From Ilumatobacteraceae bacterium (GTDB lineage: Bacteria > Actinomycetota > Acidimicrobiia > Acidimicrobiales > Ilumatobacteraceae): a stretch of DNA of 64,000 nt. This document shows positions 1 through 9,451 of this stretch, piece by piece. Under the pieces are notes generated by a model, which did not search any database, was not told the origin of the DNA, and was given only the letters and a program-made list of their open reading frames with translations. A program made the position numbers and the translations under genes. Numbering within the stretch: position 1 is the stretch's first letter; each line of letters begins with the position of its first letter. Where the stretch lies: assembly GCA_024643255.1 (NCBI GenBank), contig JAHENF010000007.1, positions 1 to 64,000 of the forward strand, given 5' to 3'.

Positions 1-915
1 AGCGAGATGGTCACCACGCTCGGACGCTCGAGCGCAGAGAACTTCGGACAGGTCACCTCGTCGCTGCAGGCCCACGCGGAGATCGCCTCGACCCTGGCCG
101 ACTCCACCAGGGCGCTGCGCGAGGCCCTCGCCAACCCGCAGGCCCGGGGCAACTGGGGCGAGCGGATGGCCGAGGACGTCCTGCGCCTCGCCGGATTCCA
201 GGAGAACCTCAACTACGTCAAGCAGACCCAGATCGAGGGCGGCACCGGACGTCCCGACTACACGTTCCCGATGCCCAAGGGCCACGCCCTCTACATGGAC
301 GTCAAGTTCCCGATGGCGTCCTACCTGCGATATCTCGAGGTCGACACCAATGCCGAGCGCGAGATGCACCTCAAGCGGTTCCTCCAGGACGTCCGGTTGC
401 GGGTCAGGGAGCTGGCCAAGCGTGACTATGCGGGCGAGAGCGATCAGCCGTCGGTCGACTACGTGCTGCTGTTCCTCCCCAACGAGCAGCTCACCGGCTT
501 CATCCACGAGCACGACGCGGCGCTGCTCGACGAGGCGATGGGCCAGAAGGTCGTGCTGTGCTCACCGCTCACGCTCTTCGCGTTCCTCGGCGTGATCCGC
601 CAGGCGTTCGACAACTTCATGATCGAGCAGACGAGCGACGAGATCCTCCAGTTGCTCGGCACGTTCTCAGCGCAGTGGCGCAAGTACAGCGAACAGGTCG
701 ACTCCGTGAAGAAGAAGTTCGACCAGGTCGACCGGGCATTCGAACAACTGACGGGCCCCCGCCGTCGCCAGCTCGAGCGTCCGCTGCGACAGCTCGACGA
801 ACTCCGCCTGCAGCGCAACCTGCCCGTCGACGGAGAACTCTTCGCGGCCATCGATGCCGCCGATGACGACACCGAAACGCCGCCTGGCGGCACGATCCGC
901 ATGATCGGCGCATGA
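1..915 (+). CDS. rmuC: RmuC-type DNA recombination protein, 5' partial
   Basis: The frame is open from base 1, so the gene begins outside the window. The ATG at base 7 is probably internal, because RmuC proteins normally carry an N-terminal membrane segment and a long coiled coil that are missing here. The visible part (about 304 residues) holds the conserved RmuC core: NWGE, then GRPDYTF, then MDVKFPM, where D and K resemble the catalytic residues of the restriction-endonuclease fold. The C-terminal part is charged and helical. RmuC limits DNA rearrangement and probably processes unusual DNA structures; its exact substrate is not established. xseA follows after 32 nt, suggesting a small DNA-repair transcription unit. 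Confidence 0.9.
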   Translation, partial: SEMVTTLGRSSAENFGQVTSSLQAHAEIASTLADSTRALREALANPQARGNWGERMAEDVLRLAGFQENLNYVKQTQIEGGTGRPDYTFPMPKGHALYMDVKFPMASYLRYLEVDTNAEREMHLKRFLQDVRLRVRELAKRDYAGESDQPSVDYVLLFLPNEQLTGFIHEHDAALLDEAMGQKVVLCSPLTLFAFLGVIRQAFDNFMIEQTSDEILQLLGTFSAQWRKYSEQVDSVKKKFDQVDRAFEQLTGPRRRQLERPLRQLDELRLQRNLPVDGELFAAIDAADDDTETPPGGTIRMIGA

Positions 916-947
916 CGGTTCGTCGACGGCCTGATTGAATCGGGCCC

Positions 948-2324
948 GTGAGCCAGCCCGCGTTCGACTTCGGCGAGACTGAACTCGACGACGTCACCAA
1001 CCCGACCTACTCCGTCGGCGAGTTGGCCGACGCCATCAACGACACGTTGCGACGCGGCTTCTCCGACGGTGTGTGGGTGCGTGGCGAGATCACCGGGTGG
1101 AGCGACCGCGGCCAACACGCCTACTTCACGCTCGTCGACGACCGAGCTGATGGAGCGGGCAACGGACGCGGCAAGGCCGTCGTCAACGTGCAGTTCTTCG
1201 CGAACGCCCGCATGCGACTGCGCCCGCTGTTGAGCAAGCACCGCCTCCGGCTCGGCGACGGCATGAAGGTGAGGGTCTTCGGCTACCTCGACTACTACGC
1301 CCCCAACGGACGCATCGGGCTCAAGATGTCGGGGATCGACCCGCGCTACACGATCGGCGACATCGCCCAGTCGCGCGACGAGGTGATCCGGCGCCTCGTC
1401 GCCGACGGTCTGCTCGACGCCAACAAGCAACGGCAGCTGTCGCCGATCCCGCTGCGCGTCGGTGTCGTCACCAGCGTCGGCACAGCGGCGTGGCACGACT
1501 TCCACGACGAACTGCAGCGCAGTGCCCTCGGGTTCCACCTGACGGTGATCGACACGCGCGTGCAGGGAGAGTTCGCCGAGCTGTCGGTCGCAGCGGCGAT
1601 CACGACGTTGTCCCGACGCATCGACCTCGATGCGTTGGTGGTCATTCGCGGTGGCGGTGCGCGCAACGAACTCGCCGTGTTCGACGCCGAGCAGATCGCG
1701 AGGGCGATCGCGGGGTCGCCGATCCCGGTGCTCACCGGCCTGGGGCACGAGGTCGACCGCAGCGTCGCAGACGACGTCGCCCACACGATGCTCAAGACGC
1801 CGACCGCCTGCGCCGGCGAGCTGATCGCCCGGGCCGCCCGATACAGCGCCGACACCGAGGCTGCGTTCGCGGCGATCCTGCGCGCGAGTTCGCTGCGGTC
1901 GACCACGGCGACCAACGAGCTGTCGGAGATCGCCCACCGCATCGCCCGCCGCACCCATGCCGCCGTCGAACGAGCCGACGAACGACTGGGCATGCGCGTC
2001 GAGACGCTCACTCGCACCGCACCCAACGCCCTCGAGCGCGCCGACCGACGCGTCGCCGACGCGAACCTGCGGCTACTCGATCGAGCGACAGCCATCCTCG
2101 AACGCGCCGGTGATCGCCTCGACGTGACCGCCGCCCGAGTCGCCGCGCTCGACCCTGACGTGCAGCTCGCCCGCGGATGGTCGATCACGCGCCGACTCGA
2201 CGGCAGCATCGTCCGTTCGGTCACCGACGTTGCCCACAACGACACCCTCACGACCGCCGTCGCCGACGGTCTGATCACCAGCACCGTCACCGGCACGGCG
2301 ACCACCCCCGACACGAAGGACTGA
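948..2324 (+). CDS. xseA: exodeoxyribonuclease VII large subunit
   Basis: Catalytic subunit of exonuclease VII, which degrades single-stranded DNA to oligonucleotides in the cytoplasm. The 458-residue product has the family architecture: an N-terminal OB-fold (roughly residues 15-115, with RGEITGW) and the Exonuc_VII_L domain (about 130-400) with the glycine-rich IRGGGARNEL stretch and the GLGHEVDRS motif. A long helical C-terminal segment follows. GTG is the start codon, giving the conserved N-terminus directly. The small subunit xseB follows after 6 nt, as expected for a fixed-ratio complex. Length and motifs are normal. Confidence 0.95.
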   Translation: MSQPAFDFGETELDDVTNPTYSVGELADAINDTLRRGFSDGVWVRGEITGWSDRGQHAYFTLVDDRADGAGNGRGKAVVNVQFFANARMRLRPLLSKHRLRLGDGMKVRVFGYLDYYAPNGRIGLKMSGIDPRYTIGDIAQSRDEVIRRLVADGLLDANKQRQLSPIPLRVGVVTSVGTAAWHDFHDELQRSALGFHLTVIDTRVQGEFAELSVAAAITTLSRRIDLDALVVIRGGGARNELAVFDAEQIARAIAGSPIPVLTGLGHEVDRSVADDVAHTMLKTPTACAGELIARAARYSADTEAAFAAILRASSLRSTTATNELSEIAHRIARRTHAAVERADERLGMRVETLTRTAPNALERADRRVADANLRLLDRATAILERAGDRLDVTAARVAALDPDVQLARGWSITRRLDGSIVRSVTDVAHNDTLTTAVADGLITSTVTGTATTPDTKD

Positions 2325-2330
2325 CCACAA

Positions 2331-2543
2331 ATGGCCGACCCCATCCCCGGATATGCAGAAGCACTCGCCGAGCTCGACTCGATCCTGCGCGAGCTCGAGG
2401 GGTCCGACGTCGACGTCGACCACCTCGCCGACCAGGTGGCCCGGGCCTCGACGCTGATCACGCTGTGCCGAGCGAAGATCTCCGCGGCCCAGCTCCGCAT
2501 CGAGCAGGTCACCGCCGACCTCGACACCATCCCCGCCGACTGA
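2331..2543 (+). CDS. xseB: exodeoxyribonuclease VII small subunit
   Basis: A 70-residue helical protein that packs several copies around the XseA helical arm. It shows the family pattern: GYAEALAELDSILRELE near the N-terminus and a second helix with LADQVARAS and LCRAKI. ATG start, 6 nt after xseA. A small GC hairpin downstream (2555-2567) may end this transcription unit before the carotenoid genes. Confidence 0.93.
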   Translation: MADPIPGYAEALAELDSILRELEGSDVDVDHLADQVARASTLITLCRAKISAAQLRIEQVTADLDTIPAD

Positions 2544-2554
2544 CGGTTGCACGA

Positions 2555-2567
2555 GGGGCCTGGCCCC
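2555..2567 (+). terminator. candidate hairpin between xseB and crtE
   Basis: GGGGC-ctg-GCCCC stem-loop in the 80-nt gap between xseB and the GGPP synthase gene. It has no T-run, so intrinsic termination is only a possibility. It is the only secondary structure I see separating the repair genes from the carotenoid operon. Confidence 0.3.
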
Positions 2568-2623
2568 GCAGTTCGGACACAACGGGGCATCACCGCGCCG
2601 ACCAGCAGTAGCCTGCGAAGACG

Positions 2624-3685
2624 ATGCCCGGATCAGCGCCGACCAGCCTCCGATCGATCGCAGACCGCGTGGAGACACGGCTCGACGAGTTCCTCGCGGC
2701 CGAACGCGACCGTTGGGCGATGTTCGATCCCGACCTCGCGCAACCGATCGACGAGATCCGCCGCCTGGTGCTCTCGGGCGGCAAGCGCTTGCGGCCGGCG
2801 TTCTGCCACTGGGGCTACGTCGGCGCCGGCGGTGGAACCGACGACCAGATCGACATCGACGCAGGAGCCGCGTTCGAGCTGATGCACGCCTTTGCCCTGT
2901 TCCACGACGACGTGATGGACGATGCGGCAACACGGCGCGGTCAACCGACCACGCATGCCGTAGCGAGCGAAGACCACGCCGCCCAGGGCTGGGTCGGCGA
3001 GTCGCGACGATTCGGCGAAGGGGTCGCCATCCTCGTCGGCGACCTTGCCTTCGTCTACGCCGACCAGTTGCTCGAGGACGCTCCCGCCGAGGCGATGCGC
3101 GTCTGGAACGAGCTGCGCATCGAGCTGAACATCGGTCAGTATCTCGACATCCTCGGATCGGTCCAGAGCGTCCGCGAGGTCGACAAGGCCGAACGGATCT
3201 GCCGGTACAAGTCGGGCAAGTACACCATCGAGCGCCCCCTGCATCTCGGCGCCCTGCTCGCCGCGCCCGATCGCGGCGACGAACTCCTCCCTGCACTGAG
3301 CGGGTACGGGCTGCCGCTCGGCGATGCCTTCCAGATGCGCGACGACGTGATGGGTGCGTTCGGGGATGCAGCCGTCACCGGCAAGCCCGTCGGGGGCGAC
3401 CTGCGCGAGGGCAAGCCGACACCGCTGCTCGCACGAGCGGTCAGGGCCGCCACGCCCGAACAGCTCGCCGTGCTCGACCTCGTCGGCCGGCCCGGGCTCG
3501 ACGACGCCGACGTCGCACGTATCCAACAGGCGATCATCGACACCGGCGCCCTCGACGAACTGGAGGCGCACATCACCGCGCTCACCGGCCGGGCGGTGGC
3601 GTCACTCGACGTCGCGCCGATCGCCGACTCCGCCAAGACCGAGCTGACCGCACTCGCCGAGTACGTCAGCTGGAGGAGCGTCTGA
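2624..3685 (+). CDS. crtE: polyprenyl diphosphate synthase (GGPP synthase type)
   Basis: Head-to-tail isoprenyl diphosphate synthase expected to make geranylgeranyl diphosphate, the substrate of phytoene synthase. The 353-residue protein carries GGKRLRP near residue 50, the first aspartate-rich motif DDVMD preceding AATRRG, and a second motif RDDVMG in the RDDVMGAFGD segment; both bind Mg-diphosphate. ATG start; its stop overlaps the crtI start (TGATG). It is the first gene of a six-gene overlapping carotenoid operon, which supports a C20 product, although chain length cannot be read securely from sequence alone. Confidence 0.9.
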   Translation: MPGSAPTSLRSIADRVETRLDEFLAAERDRWAMFDPDLAQPIDEIRRLVLSGGKRLRPAFCHWGYVGAGGGTDDQIDIDAGAAFELMHAFALFHDDVMDDAATRRGQPTTHAVASEDHAAQGWVGESRRFGEGVAILVGDLAFVYADQLLEDAPAEAMRVWNELRIELNIGQYLDILGSVQSVREVDKAERICRYKSGKYTIERPLHLGALLAAPDRGDELLPALSGYGLPLGDAFQMRDDVMGAFGDAAVTGKPVGGDLREGKPTPLLARAVRAATPEQLAVLDLVGRPGLDDADVARIQQAIIDTGALDELEAHITALTGRAVASLDVAPIADSAKTELTALAEYVSWRSV

Positions 3686-5163
3686 TGAAGGTCGCCGTCA
3701 TCGGCGCCGGCCTCGGCGGGCTCTCCGCGGCCGCCCATCTGGTCGGCGCGGGACACGAGGTGACCATCGTCGAGCGTGACTCGATCCCGGGCGGACGTGC
3801 GGGCATGATCGTCGCGGACGGATTTCGCCTCGACAACGGCCCGACCGTGCTCACGATGCCGAACCTGCTCGAGACCGCGTTCAACGCATGCGGCGCCGAG
3901 ATGAAGGACTACGTCACCATCAACCCAGTCGACCCGATGTACCGCGCCGTGTACGCGGACGGCTCGACGCTGTTCGTGCGTCACGGGCGCGAAGCGATGA
4001 CGGAGGAGATCCGCGCGTTCTCCAACGCGAAGGAAGCGGAATCGTTCGGTGCGTTCTGCGACTGGTTGGAGAAGCTCTACCGCGCGGAGATGGACTCGTT
4101 CATCGACACCAACTTCAACTCACCCCTCGATCTCGTGAAGCCGTGGAAGTCGGGGCTCGAACTCGTGCGGCTCGGCGGCTTCGGCAAGCTCGGCAAGAAG
4201 GTGGCGTCGTTCTTCGAGGACGAACGCCTTCAGCGCATCTTCAGCTTCCAGTCGATGTACGCCGGACTCGCCCCCTACGAAGCGCTCGCACTGTACGCGG
4301 TGATCACGTACATGGACTCCGTCGAGGGCGTCTACGTCCCCGAAGGAGGCATGCACATGATGGCGGCTGGGCTCGCCGATGCGGTCACCGATGCCGGCGT
4401 CGAGATCCGCTACGACACCGCCGTGACGCGGATCCTGCGAAGGTCCGGCGGCGCCGTGACCGGCGTCGAGATCGGTGACTCGGATCGCATCGATGCAGAT
4501 GTCGTCGTGTGCAATCCCGACCTGCCCGTCGCCTACCGCGAACTGCTGCCCGGTGTGAACGCCCCGCGCTCCGCGCGCAACGGGAAGTACTCGCCCTCGT
4601 GCCTGTTGTGGGTCGCCGGCGTCAAGGGGTTGCCGCCCGCTGACGCGTCGCACCACAACATCCACTTCGGCAAGGACTGGGACGGTTCGTTCAAGGCACT
4701 CATCGACGACGGCGTCCGCATGCCTGACCCGTCGATCCTCGTCACGCTGCACAGCCTCGATGACCCGTCACTCGCACCCGAGGGACATTCGAGCATCTAC
4801 GTCCTGGAACCGACGCCGAACCTCAGTGGAACGATCGACTGGCCGAAGGAGCGCGACGGCATCATGGGCGAGCTGCGCGAACGCGTCGATGCGCTGGGGT
4901 ATCCCACCGAGGTGGTCGTCGAAGAGATCTACGACCCGACCGACTGGGAGCGCATGGGGATGGAACAGGGCACACCGTTCGCGCTGGCGCACACGTTCTT
5001 CCAGACCGGTCCGTTCCGGCCGAGCAACGTGAACCGCAAGGTGCCCGGCCTCGTGTTCACCGGTTCATCGACCCAGCCCGGCGTCGGCGTCCCGATGGTG
5101 CTCGTGTCGGGCAAGCTCGCCGCAGAGCGCGTCGAGCAGTACGCACGGCAGCGATACCGATGA
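3685..5163 (+). CDS. crtI: phytoene desaturase, CrtI type
   Basis: FAD-dependent carotenoid desaturase converting phytoene stepwise to neurosporene or lycopene at the membrane. The 492-residue protein starts with a dinucleotide-binding fold (VIGAGLGGLSAAAHL, then ERDSIPGGRAG) and ends with the bacterial CrtI signature TGSSTQPGVGVPMV, where the FAD is held. The start at 3685 overlaps the crtE stop by one base and places the glycine-rich motif right at the N-terminus. It overlaps crtB by 4 nt. The frame is open far upstream in antisense-like sequence; that extension has no homology and is not used. Confidence 0.93.
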   Translation: MKVAVIGAGLGGLSAAAHLVGAGHEVTIVERDSIPGGRAGMIVADGFRLDNGPTVLTMPNLLETAFNACGAEMKDYVTINPVDPMYRAVYADGSTLFVRHGREAMTEEIRAFSNAKEAESFGAFCDWLEKLYRAEMDSFIDTNFNSPLDLVKPWKSGLELVRLGGFGKLGKKVASFFEDERLQRIFSFQSMYAGLAPYEALALYAVITYMDSVEGVYVPEGGMHMMAAGLADAVTDAGVEIRYDTAVTRILRRSGGAVTGVEIGDSDRIDADVVVCNPDLPVAYRELLPGVNAPRSARNGKYSPSCLLWVAGVKGLPPADASHHNIHFGKDWDGSFKALIDDGVRMPDPSILVTLHSLDDPSLAPEGHSSIYVLEPTPNLSGTIDWPKERDGIMGELRERVDALGYPTEVVVEEIYDPTDWERMGMEQGTPFALAHTFFQTGPFRPSNVNRKVPGLVFTGSSTQPGVGVPMVLVSGKLAAERVEQYARQRYR

Positions 5164-6089
5164 ACGTGATGTCGTCGCTTCGTCGGAACCGACCGCCGGT
5201 CCCGACCACGCACAGCCTGCCGACCGGACCGGTGACGCTCGACGAGAGCTACGAGTTGTGCCGCGAGTTCAACAAGCGTCACGGCACCACGTACTACTGG
5301 TCGACGAAGGTGCTGCCGAAGGTGAAGCAGCACCACGTCCATGCGCTCTACGCGTTCGCGCGCTACGCCGACGACATCGTCGACGAGATCCCGTCGCAGG
5401 GTGGGCGCGACGTGCCGACCGAGGTTCGCGCCGCCGCGCTCGCCGACTTCGGAGATCGGTTCTTCACCGATCTCGCGGCAGGACGGTCCGAAGATCCCGT
5501 GCTCAAGGCCGTCGTGCACACCGTGCGAGCGTTCGACATCGACATCGGAGCCTTCCGCCGGTTCCTGCGGTCGATGACGATGGACCTCACCATCGAGTCG
5601 TACGCCACCTGGGACGACCTGCTGGTCTACATGGACGGGTCGGCCGCGGTGATCGGCGAGATGATGCTGCCGATTCTCGAGCCCACCGACTACGACATCG
5701 CCCTGCCGCATGCGCGCGATCTCGGCAACGCCTTCCAGCTGACCAATTTCCTGCGCGACATCGACGAGGATCTCGATCGTGGTCGTCAGTACATCCCGAT
5801 GGACGACAGCGGCCGTTTCGGCGTCGACCTCACGAAGCGGCAGGTGACCCCGTCGTTCGTGGAGTTGATGCAGTTCGAGATCGAGCGGTGCCGGGAGCTC
5901 TACCTCTCCGCCGAGATCGGGATCGCGATGCTGCCCGATCGGTCGGCCAAGTGCGTCCAGGCCGCGCACACCCTCTACGGCCGCATCCTCGACAAGATCG
6001 AGGCCCAGCACTACGACGTGTTCTCCGGGCGCGCCAGCGTGTCGACCACCGAGAAGGCGGTCATGGTCACCAAGCTCCTCCTCCCGTGA
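5160..6089 (+). CDS. crtB: phytoene synthase
   Basis: Squalene/phytoene synthase family enzyme joining two GGPP molecules head-to-head into phytoene. The 309-residue product has both aspartate-rich regions: YADDIVDE (around residue 70) and RDIDEDLDRGRQYIP (around residue 200), plus the TYYWSTKVLP entry typical of CrtB. ATGA overlap with crtI and GTGA overlap with the next gene indicate translational coupling inside the carotenoid operon. Confidence 0.95.
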   Translation: MNVMSSLRRNRPPVPTTHSLPTGPVTLDESYELCREFNKRHGTTYYWSTKVLPKVKQHHVHALYAFARYADDIVDEIPSQGGRDVPTEVRAAALADFGDRFFTDLAAGRSEDPVLKAVVHTVRAFDIDIGAFRRFLRSMTMDLTIESYATWDDLLVYMDGSAAVIGEMMLPILEPTDYDIALPHARDLGNAFQLTNFLRDIDEDLDRGRQYIPMDDSGRFGVDLTKRQVTPSFVELMQFEIERCRELYLSAEIGIAMLPDRSAKCVQAAHTLYGRILDKIEAQHYDVFSGRASVSTTEKAVMVTKLLLP

Positions 6090-6904
6090 CGACACCTCTG
6101 CCATCTCCGCCCGCTCTCGTGGACAACAGCGCGTTCAGGGCGCGCACGTCTGCACGCGTCGGGGCGGTGGCAGGCGCGGTGACGGTGGCCGGGATGATCG
6201 CCACGCCGCTGCTGGCGCAGGGCGGGCGCGCGCGACGAGTGCTGTCGACGGTCGTGGTCGTCGGCTCGTTCACGACGACGACCGCCAATGCGATTCGCCG
6301 TTGGGGCATGCCGCGCGCGGCCGCAGCCGGCGTGTTCACCGCCACGGCCACGACCGCTGTCGAGCGGATCGGCACACAGACCGGCCTGCCGTTCGGCCGC
6401 TACACCTACACCGGCGCCCTGCAACCGCAGATCGCTCACGTGCCGGCGATCGTGCCGCTCGCCTGGTTCGCGATGGGTCTCCCGGCGCGCGAGGCGGCGC
6501 ATGCCGCCCTCGGCGCCCGCTCGAACGCGGGCACGCGAATCGTGCTCGGATCGGCCGCGTTGACCGCGTGGGACCTCTTCCTCGATCCCCAGATGGTCGG
6601 CGAGGGCTACTGGGTGTGGGCACGTCGAGGGCTCTACCGGGGCATCCCCCTCGGCAACTTCCTGGGGTGGTTCGTCACCGGACTCGGCGTCATGGCGGCG
6701 CTCGAGGCGTTGCTGCCACCGCACACCTACGTCGACGGGTCCGCGGACGCCGACGGGGCGCTCGTCGGCGAGTATGCGTACATGGGATTGATGGAGACGA
6801 TCGGGTTCGCGCGGTTCTTCCGTGACCCGACGGTCGCCGTCGTCGGGGGTCTCGGGATGCTGCCGGTCGCTGGAGCCGCCGTCGTGGGCAAGCTCCGTGG
6901 CTGA
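6086..6904 (+). CDS. cruF: CruF-like carotenoid biosynthesis membrane protein
   Basis: Member of the DUF422/carotenoid synthesis family that includes CruF (C-1',2'-hydratase) and bisanhydrobacterioruberin hydratase. The 272-residue protein is hydrophobic with about six membrane segments and contains LPFGRYTYTGAL and DLFLDPQMV, the acidic and aromatic stretches typical of the family. GTG start within the crtB stop (GTGA). It is expected to hydrate an end group of lycopene-like acyclic carotenoids, giving a tertiary hydroxyl. Its position directly before a CrtD-like desaturase and a GT2 glycosyltransferase supports this. The exact regiochemistry is inference. Confidence 0.8.
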   Translation: MTTPLPSPPALVDNSAFRARTSARVGAVAGAVTVAGMIATPLLAQGGRARRVLSTVVVVGSFTTTTANAIRRWGMPRAAAAGVFTATATTAVERIGTQTGLPFGRYTYTGALQPQIAHVPAIVPLAWFAMGLPAREAAHAALGARSNAGTRIVLGSAALTAWDLFLDPQMVGEGYWVWARRGLYRGIPLGNFLGWFVTGLGVMAALEALLPPHTYVDGSADADGALVGEYAYMGLMETIGFARFFRDPTVAVVGGLGMLPVAGAAVVGKLRG

Positions 6905-8360
6905 CGGCGCCGTTCGCCGCGTGGCGATCGTCGGCGGTGGTGTCGGGGGCCTCGCGACCGCGATCCGGCTGCAATCGGCCGGCCATCACGTCACCCTGTT
7001 CGAACGCAACGACGTCGTCGGCGGCAAGCTCGCCACCTACGTCCGAGACGGGTACACGTTCGACATCGGCCCATCGCTCGTCACGCTCCCCGATGTGTTC
7101 GACGAGGTGTTCCGCGCTGCGGGCACGACGCTCGCCGAACACGTCGACCTGGTGCGCCTCGACCCACAGTTCAGCTACCGCTGGGGCGACGGCTCGACGT
7201 TGAAGGTCCCCGACGGTGATGACGACACCGCTGTTGCGTTCGACGACTTCGCCACGGGCGCCGGCGACGAGTGGCGGGCATTCGATGCTCGCGGCCGGCG
7301 GATCTGGGACGTCGCGATGCGCACCTTCTTCGCCGGGCCGATGTCGAATCCGTGGTCGCTCGCGAAGCGTCTGCGCTCGCCGTTCGACCTGACGGCGATC
7401 GACCCACTGCGCTCGCTGCACCGATCCGCGTCGTCATTCTTCGACGATCCCCGTCTGGTGCAGTGGGCCGACCGGTACGCCACGTACTCGGGTTCGTCGC
7501 CGTTCGCTGCACCCGCGACGCTCGCCTGCATCCCACACATCGAGGCCCGCTACGGCTGCTGGTACCCGATGGGCGGGCTCGACGAACTGCGCGCCGCGTT
7601 CGCCTGGGTCGCGTCACAGATCGGCGTGGAGATTCGCACCGGGACCGAAGTGGTGTCGATCGAGGCCGCCGAACGCGTCACCGGTGTGGTCCTCGCCGAC
7701 GGCTCGCGCGAGGCGGCCGACATCGTCGTCGCCAACACCGATGCCGAACATCTCTATGCCGATCTCCTGCACGACAGCGTCGCGCTCGCTCGGGTGCGAC
7801 TTGCGAAACGCTCCACGAGCGGGTTCGTCCTGTGCCTGGGCGTCAGAGGTCTCACGCCCAACCTCACGCATCACAACATCTGGTTCTCCGACGACTACCG
7901 GTCGGAGTACGCGCAGCTCGATCGCGGTCGCCTCGCCGACGAACCGACGATCTACGCCTGCGTGTCGTCGGTGACCGACCCCAGCCAGGCCCCCGACGGC
8001 TGCGAGAACTGGTTCCTCCTCGTCAACACGCCCCAGGGGATCGAGGTCGATGCCGACGCGTACGGCGATCTCGTGCTCGAGCGGCTGGCGGCACGCGGGA
8101 CGGATCTGCGGCCACGGATCGAGTTCCGGCACACGATGACCCCGGCCGACATCGCCGATCGCTATCGGTCGCCCGGCGGAGCGATCTACGGGACGTCGTC
8201 GAACGGGAAGCGCGCCGCGTTCGTGCGACCCTCGAATCGGGGCTCGAAGCCCGGGCTCTATCTCGTCGGCGGGTCGAGCCATCCCGGTGGCGGGCTCCCA
8301 CTCGTGACCACCAGCGCGAAGATCGTGGCCGAGATGATCACCGCCGATCTGGCCACATGA
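6897..8360 (+). CDS. second CrtI-family desaturase (CrtD-like)
   Basis: FAD-dependent carotenoid oxidoreductase paralogous to the crtI product above. The 487-residue protein begins with VAIVGGGVGGLATAIRL and ERNDVVGGKLA and ends with VGGSSHPGGGLPLV, the equivalent of the CrtI C-terminal FAD signature. The GTG at 6897, overlapping cruF by 8 nt, gives the correct N-terminus. The neighbourhood (CruF-like hydratase before, glycosyltransferase after) suggests 3,4-desaturation of a hydroxylated acyclic carotenoid, as CrtD does, rather than phytoene desaturation. Sequence alone does not separate CrtD from other CrtI-like enzymes. Confidence 0.75.
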   Translation: MADGAVRRVAIVGGGVGGLATAIRLQSAGHHVTLFERNDVVGGKLATYVRDGYTFDIGPSLVTLPDVFDEVFRAAGTTLAEHVDLVRLDPQFSYRWGDGSTLKVPDGDDDTAVAFDDFATGAGDEWRAFDARGRRIWDVAMRTFFAGPMSNPWSLAKRLRSPFDLTAIDPLRSLHRSASSFFDDPRLVQWADRYATYSGSSPFAAPATLACIPHIEARYGCWYPMGGLDELRAAFAWVASQIGVEIRTGTEVVSIEAAERVTGVVLADGSREAADIVVANTDAEHLYADLLHDSVALARVRLAKRSTSGFVLCLGVRGLTPNLTHHNIWFSDDYRSEYAQLDRGRLADEPTIYACVSSVTDPSQAPDGCENWFLLVNTPQGIEVDADAYGDLVLERLAARGTDLRPRIEFRHTMTPADIADRYRSPGGAIYGTSSNGKRAAFVRPSNRGSKPGLYLVGGSSHPGGGLPLVTTSAKIVAEMITADLAT

Positions 8361-9451
8361 GCGCGCTGCGCACGATTCTGCGCTGGTTGTCGATCGGCCT
8401 GCGCGTGAGCGCGGGGGTCGTCGCGGTCACCCGGCTCGCGAAAGCGGCCACCGTCGCGCCACCGGTGCGACCGACCCTCACTCCGCTGCAGTCGATCGGC
8501 GTCGTCATTCCCGCACGCGACGAGGCGACCCGCATCGGGCCACTGCTCGACGCGATCGTCGGCGCGCCCGGCGTCGGCGAGGTGATCGTCGTCGACGACC
8601 AGTCGAGCGACGCAACCGCCGCGATCGCGGAACGAGCCGGTGCCACGGTCGTCGCCGGGTTGCCGCTGCCCGATCACTGGGCGGGCAAGGCGTGGGCGCT
8701 CCAGCAGGGCATCGAGACCAGCCGATCGGACTGGGTGGTCACCCTCGATGCGGACACGCGTCCGAGTCCGCAGCTGCCCCGGGCGCTCGTCGCCCGCGCC
8801 ACCGGCGATCGACTCGACCTGCTGACGGTCGGCGGCCGGTTCGACCTGCCCAGCCGTGGCAGTCGTTGGCTCCACGCCTCGATGCTCACCACGCTCGTGT
8901 ACCGCTTCGGCCCCCCGGGCGTCGCATCGCATCGACCCGACCGCACGATGGCCAACGGCCAGTGCATGGCCTTCGAACGCGCCCGGTTCGTGCAGGCCGG
9001 GGCGATGCGGCTCGTCAAGGGTGACGTCGTCGAGGACGTCGCGCTCGCCCGCCACCTCGCCGCACTCGAATGGCGCGTCGGGTTCCTCGACGCCGCCGAC
9101 GTCCTCGACGTGCGGATGTTCGAGTCGTTCGGCGACGTCTGGAACGGTTGGGGCCGATCGCTCGCACTGCCCGGCATCGAACCCGCCGGTCGCCAACTGG
9201 TCGATCTCGCCGTCGTCGTCCTCGCCCAGGTCCTCCCGATCCCACGGCTGCTCGGTCGACGCGGCGACGCGATCGACGTGGCGCTCGTCGCGCTCCGACT
9301 CGGGACGCTCGCGGGAACTCGTCGCGCGTACATCCGCCCAGACGCGGCGTACTGGCTGAGCCCACTCGCCGACCCGCTCGCCGCGCTGGCGATCGCCCGC
9401 GGCATCGCCCGACGCGGCCGCCAGACGTGGCGTGGTCGCAGCTACGGCTGA
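8357..9451 (+). CDS. family 2 glycosyltransferase, CruG/CrtQ-like
   Basis: A 364-residue GT-A glycosyltransferase: a short N-terminal hydrophobic segment, VVIPARDEATRIGPLLDAI as the nucleotide-sugar fold, VVDDQSSD, then TLDADTRP containing the DxD metal site, and hydrophobic C-terminal segments. Last gene of the overlapping carotenoid operon (ATGA with the desaturase). In cyanobacteria CruG, also GT2, is encoded beside CruF and glycosylates the carotenoid hydroxyl; the same role is inferred here. The 3' end overlaps the convergent plsY by 10 nt. Confidence 0.75.
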   Translation: MSALRTILRWLSIGLRVSAGVVAVTRLAKAATVAPPVRPTLTPLQSIGVVIPARDEATRIGPLLDAIVGAPGVGEVIVVDDQSSDATAAIAERAGATVVAGLPLPDHWAGKAWALQQGIETSRSDWVVTLDADTRPSPQLPRALVARATGDRLDLLTVGGRFDLPSRGSRWLHASMLTTLVYRFGPPGVASHRPDRTMANGQCMAFERARFVQAGAMRLVKGDVVEDVALARHLAALEWRVGFLDAADVLDVRMFESFGDVWNGWGRSLALPGIEPAGRQLVDLAVVVLAQVLPIPRLLGRRGDAIDVALVALRLGTLAGTRRAYIRPDAAYWLSPLADPLAALAIARGIARRGRQTWRGRSYG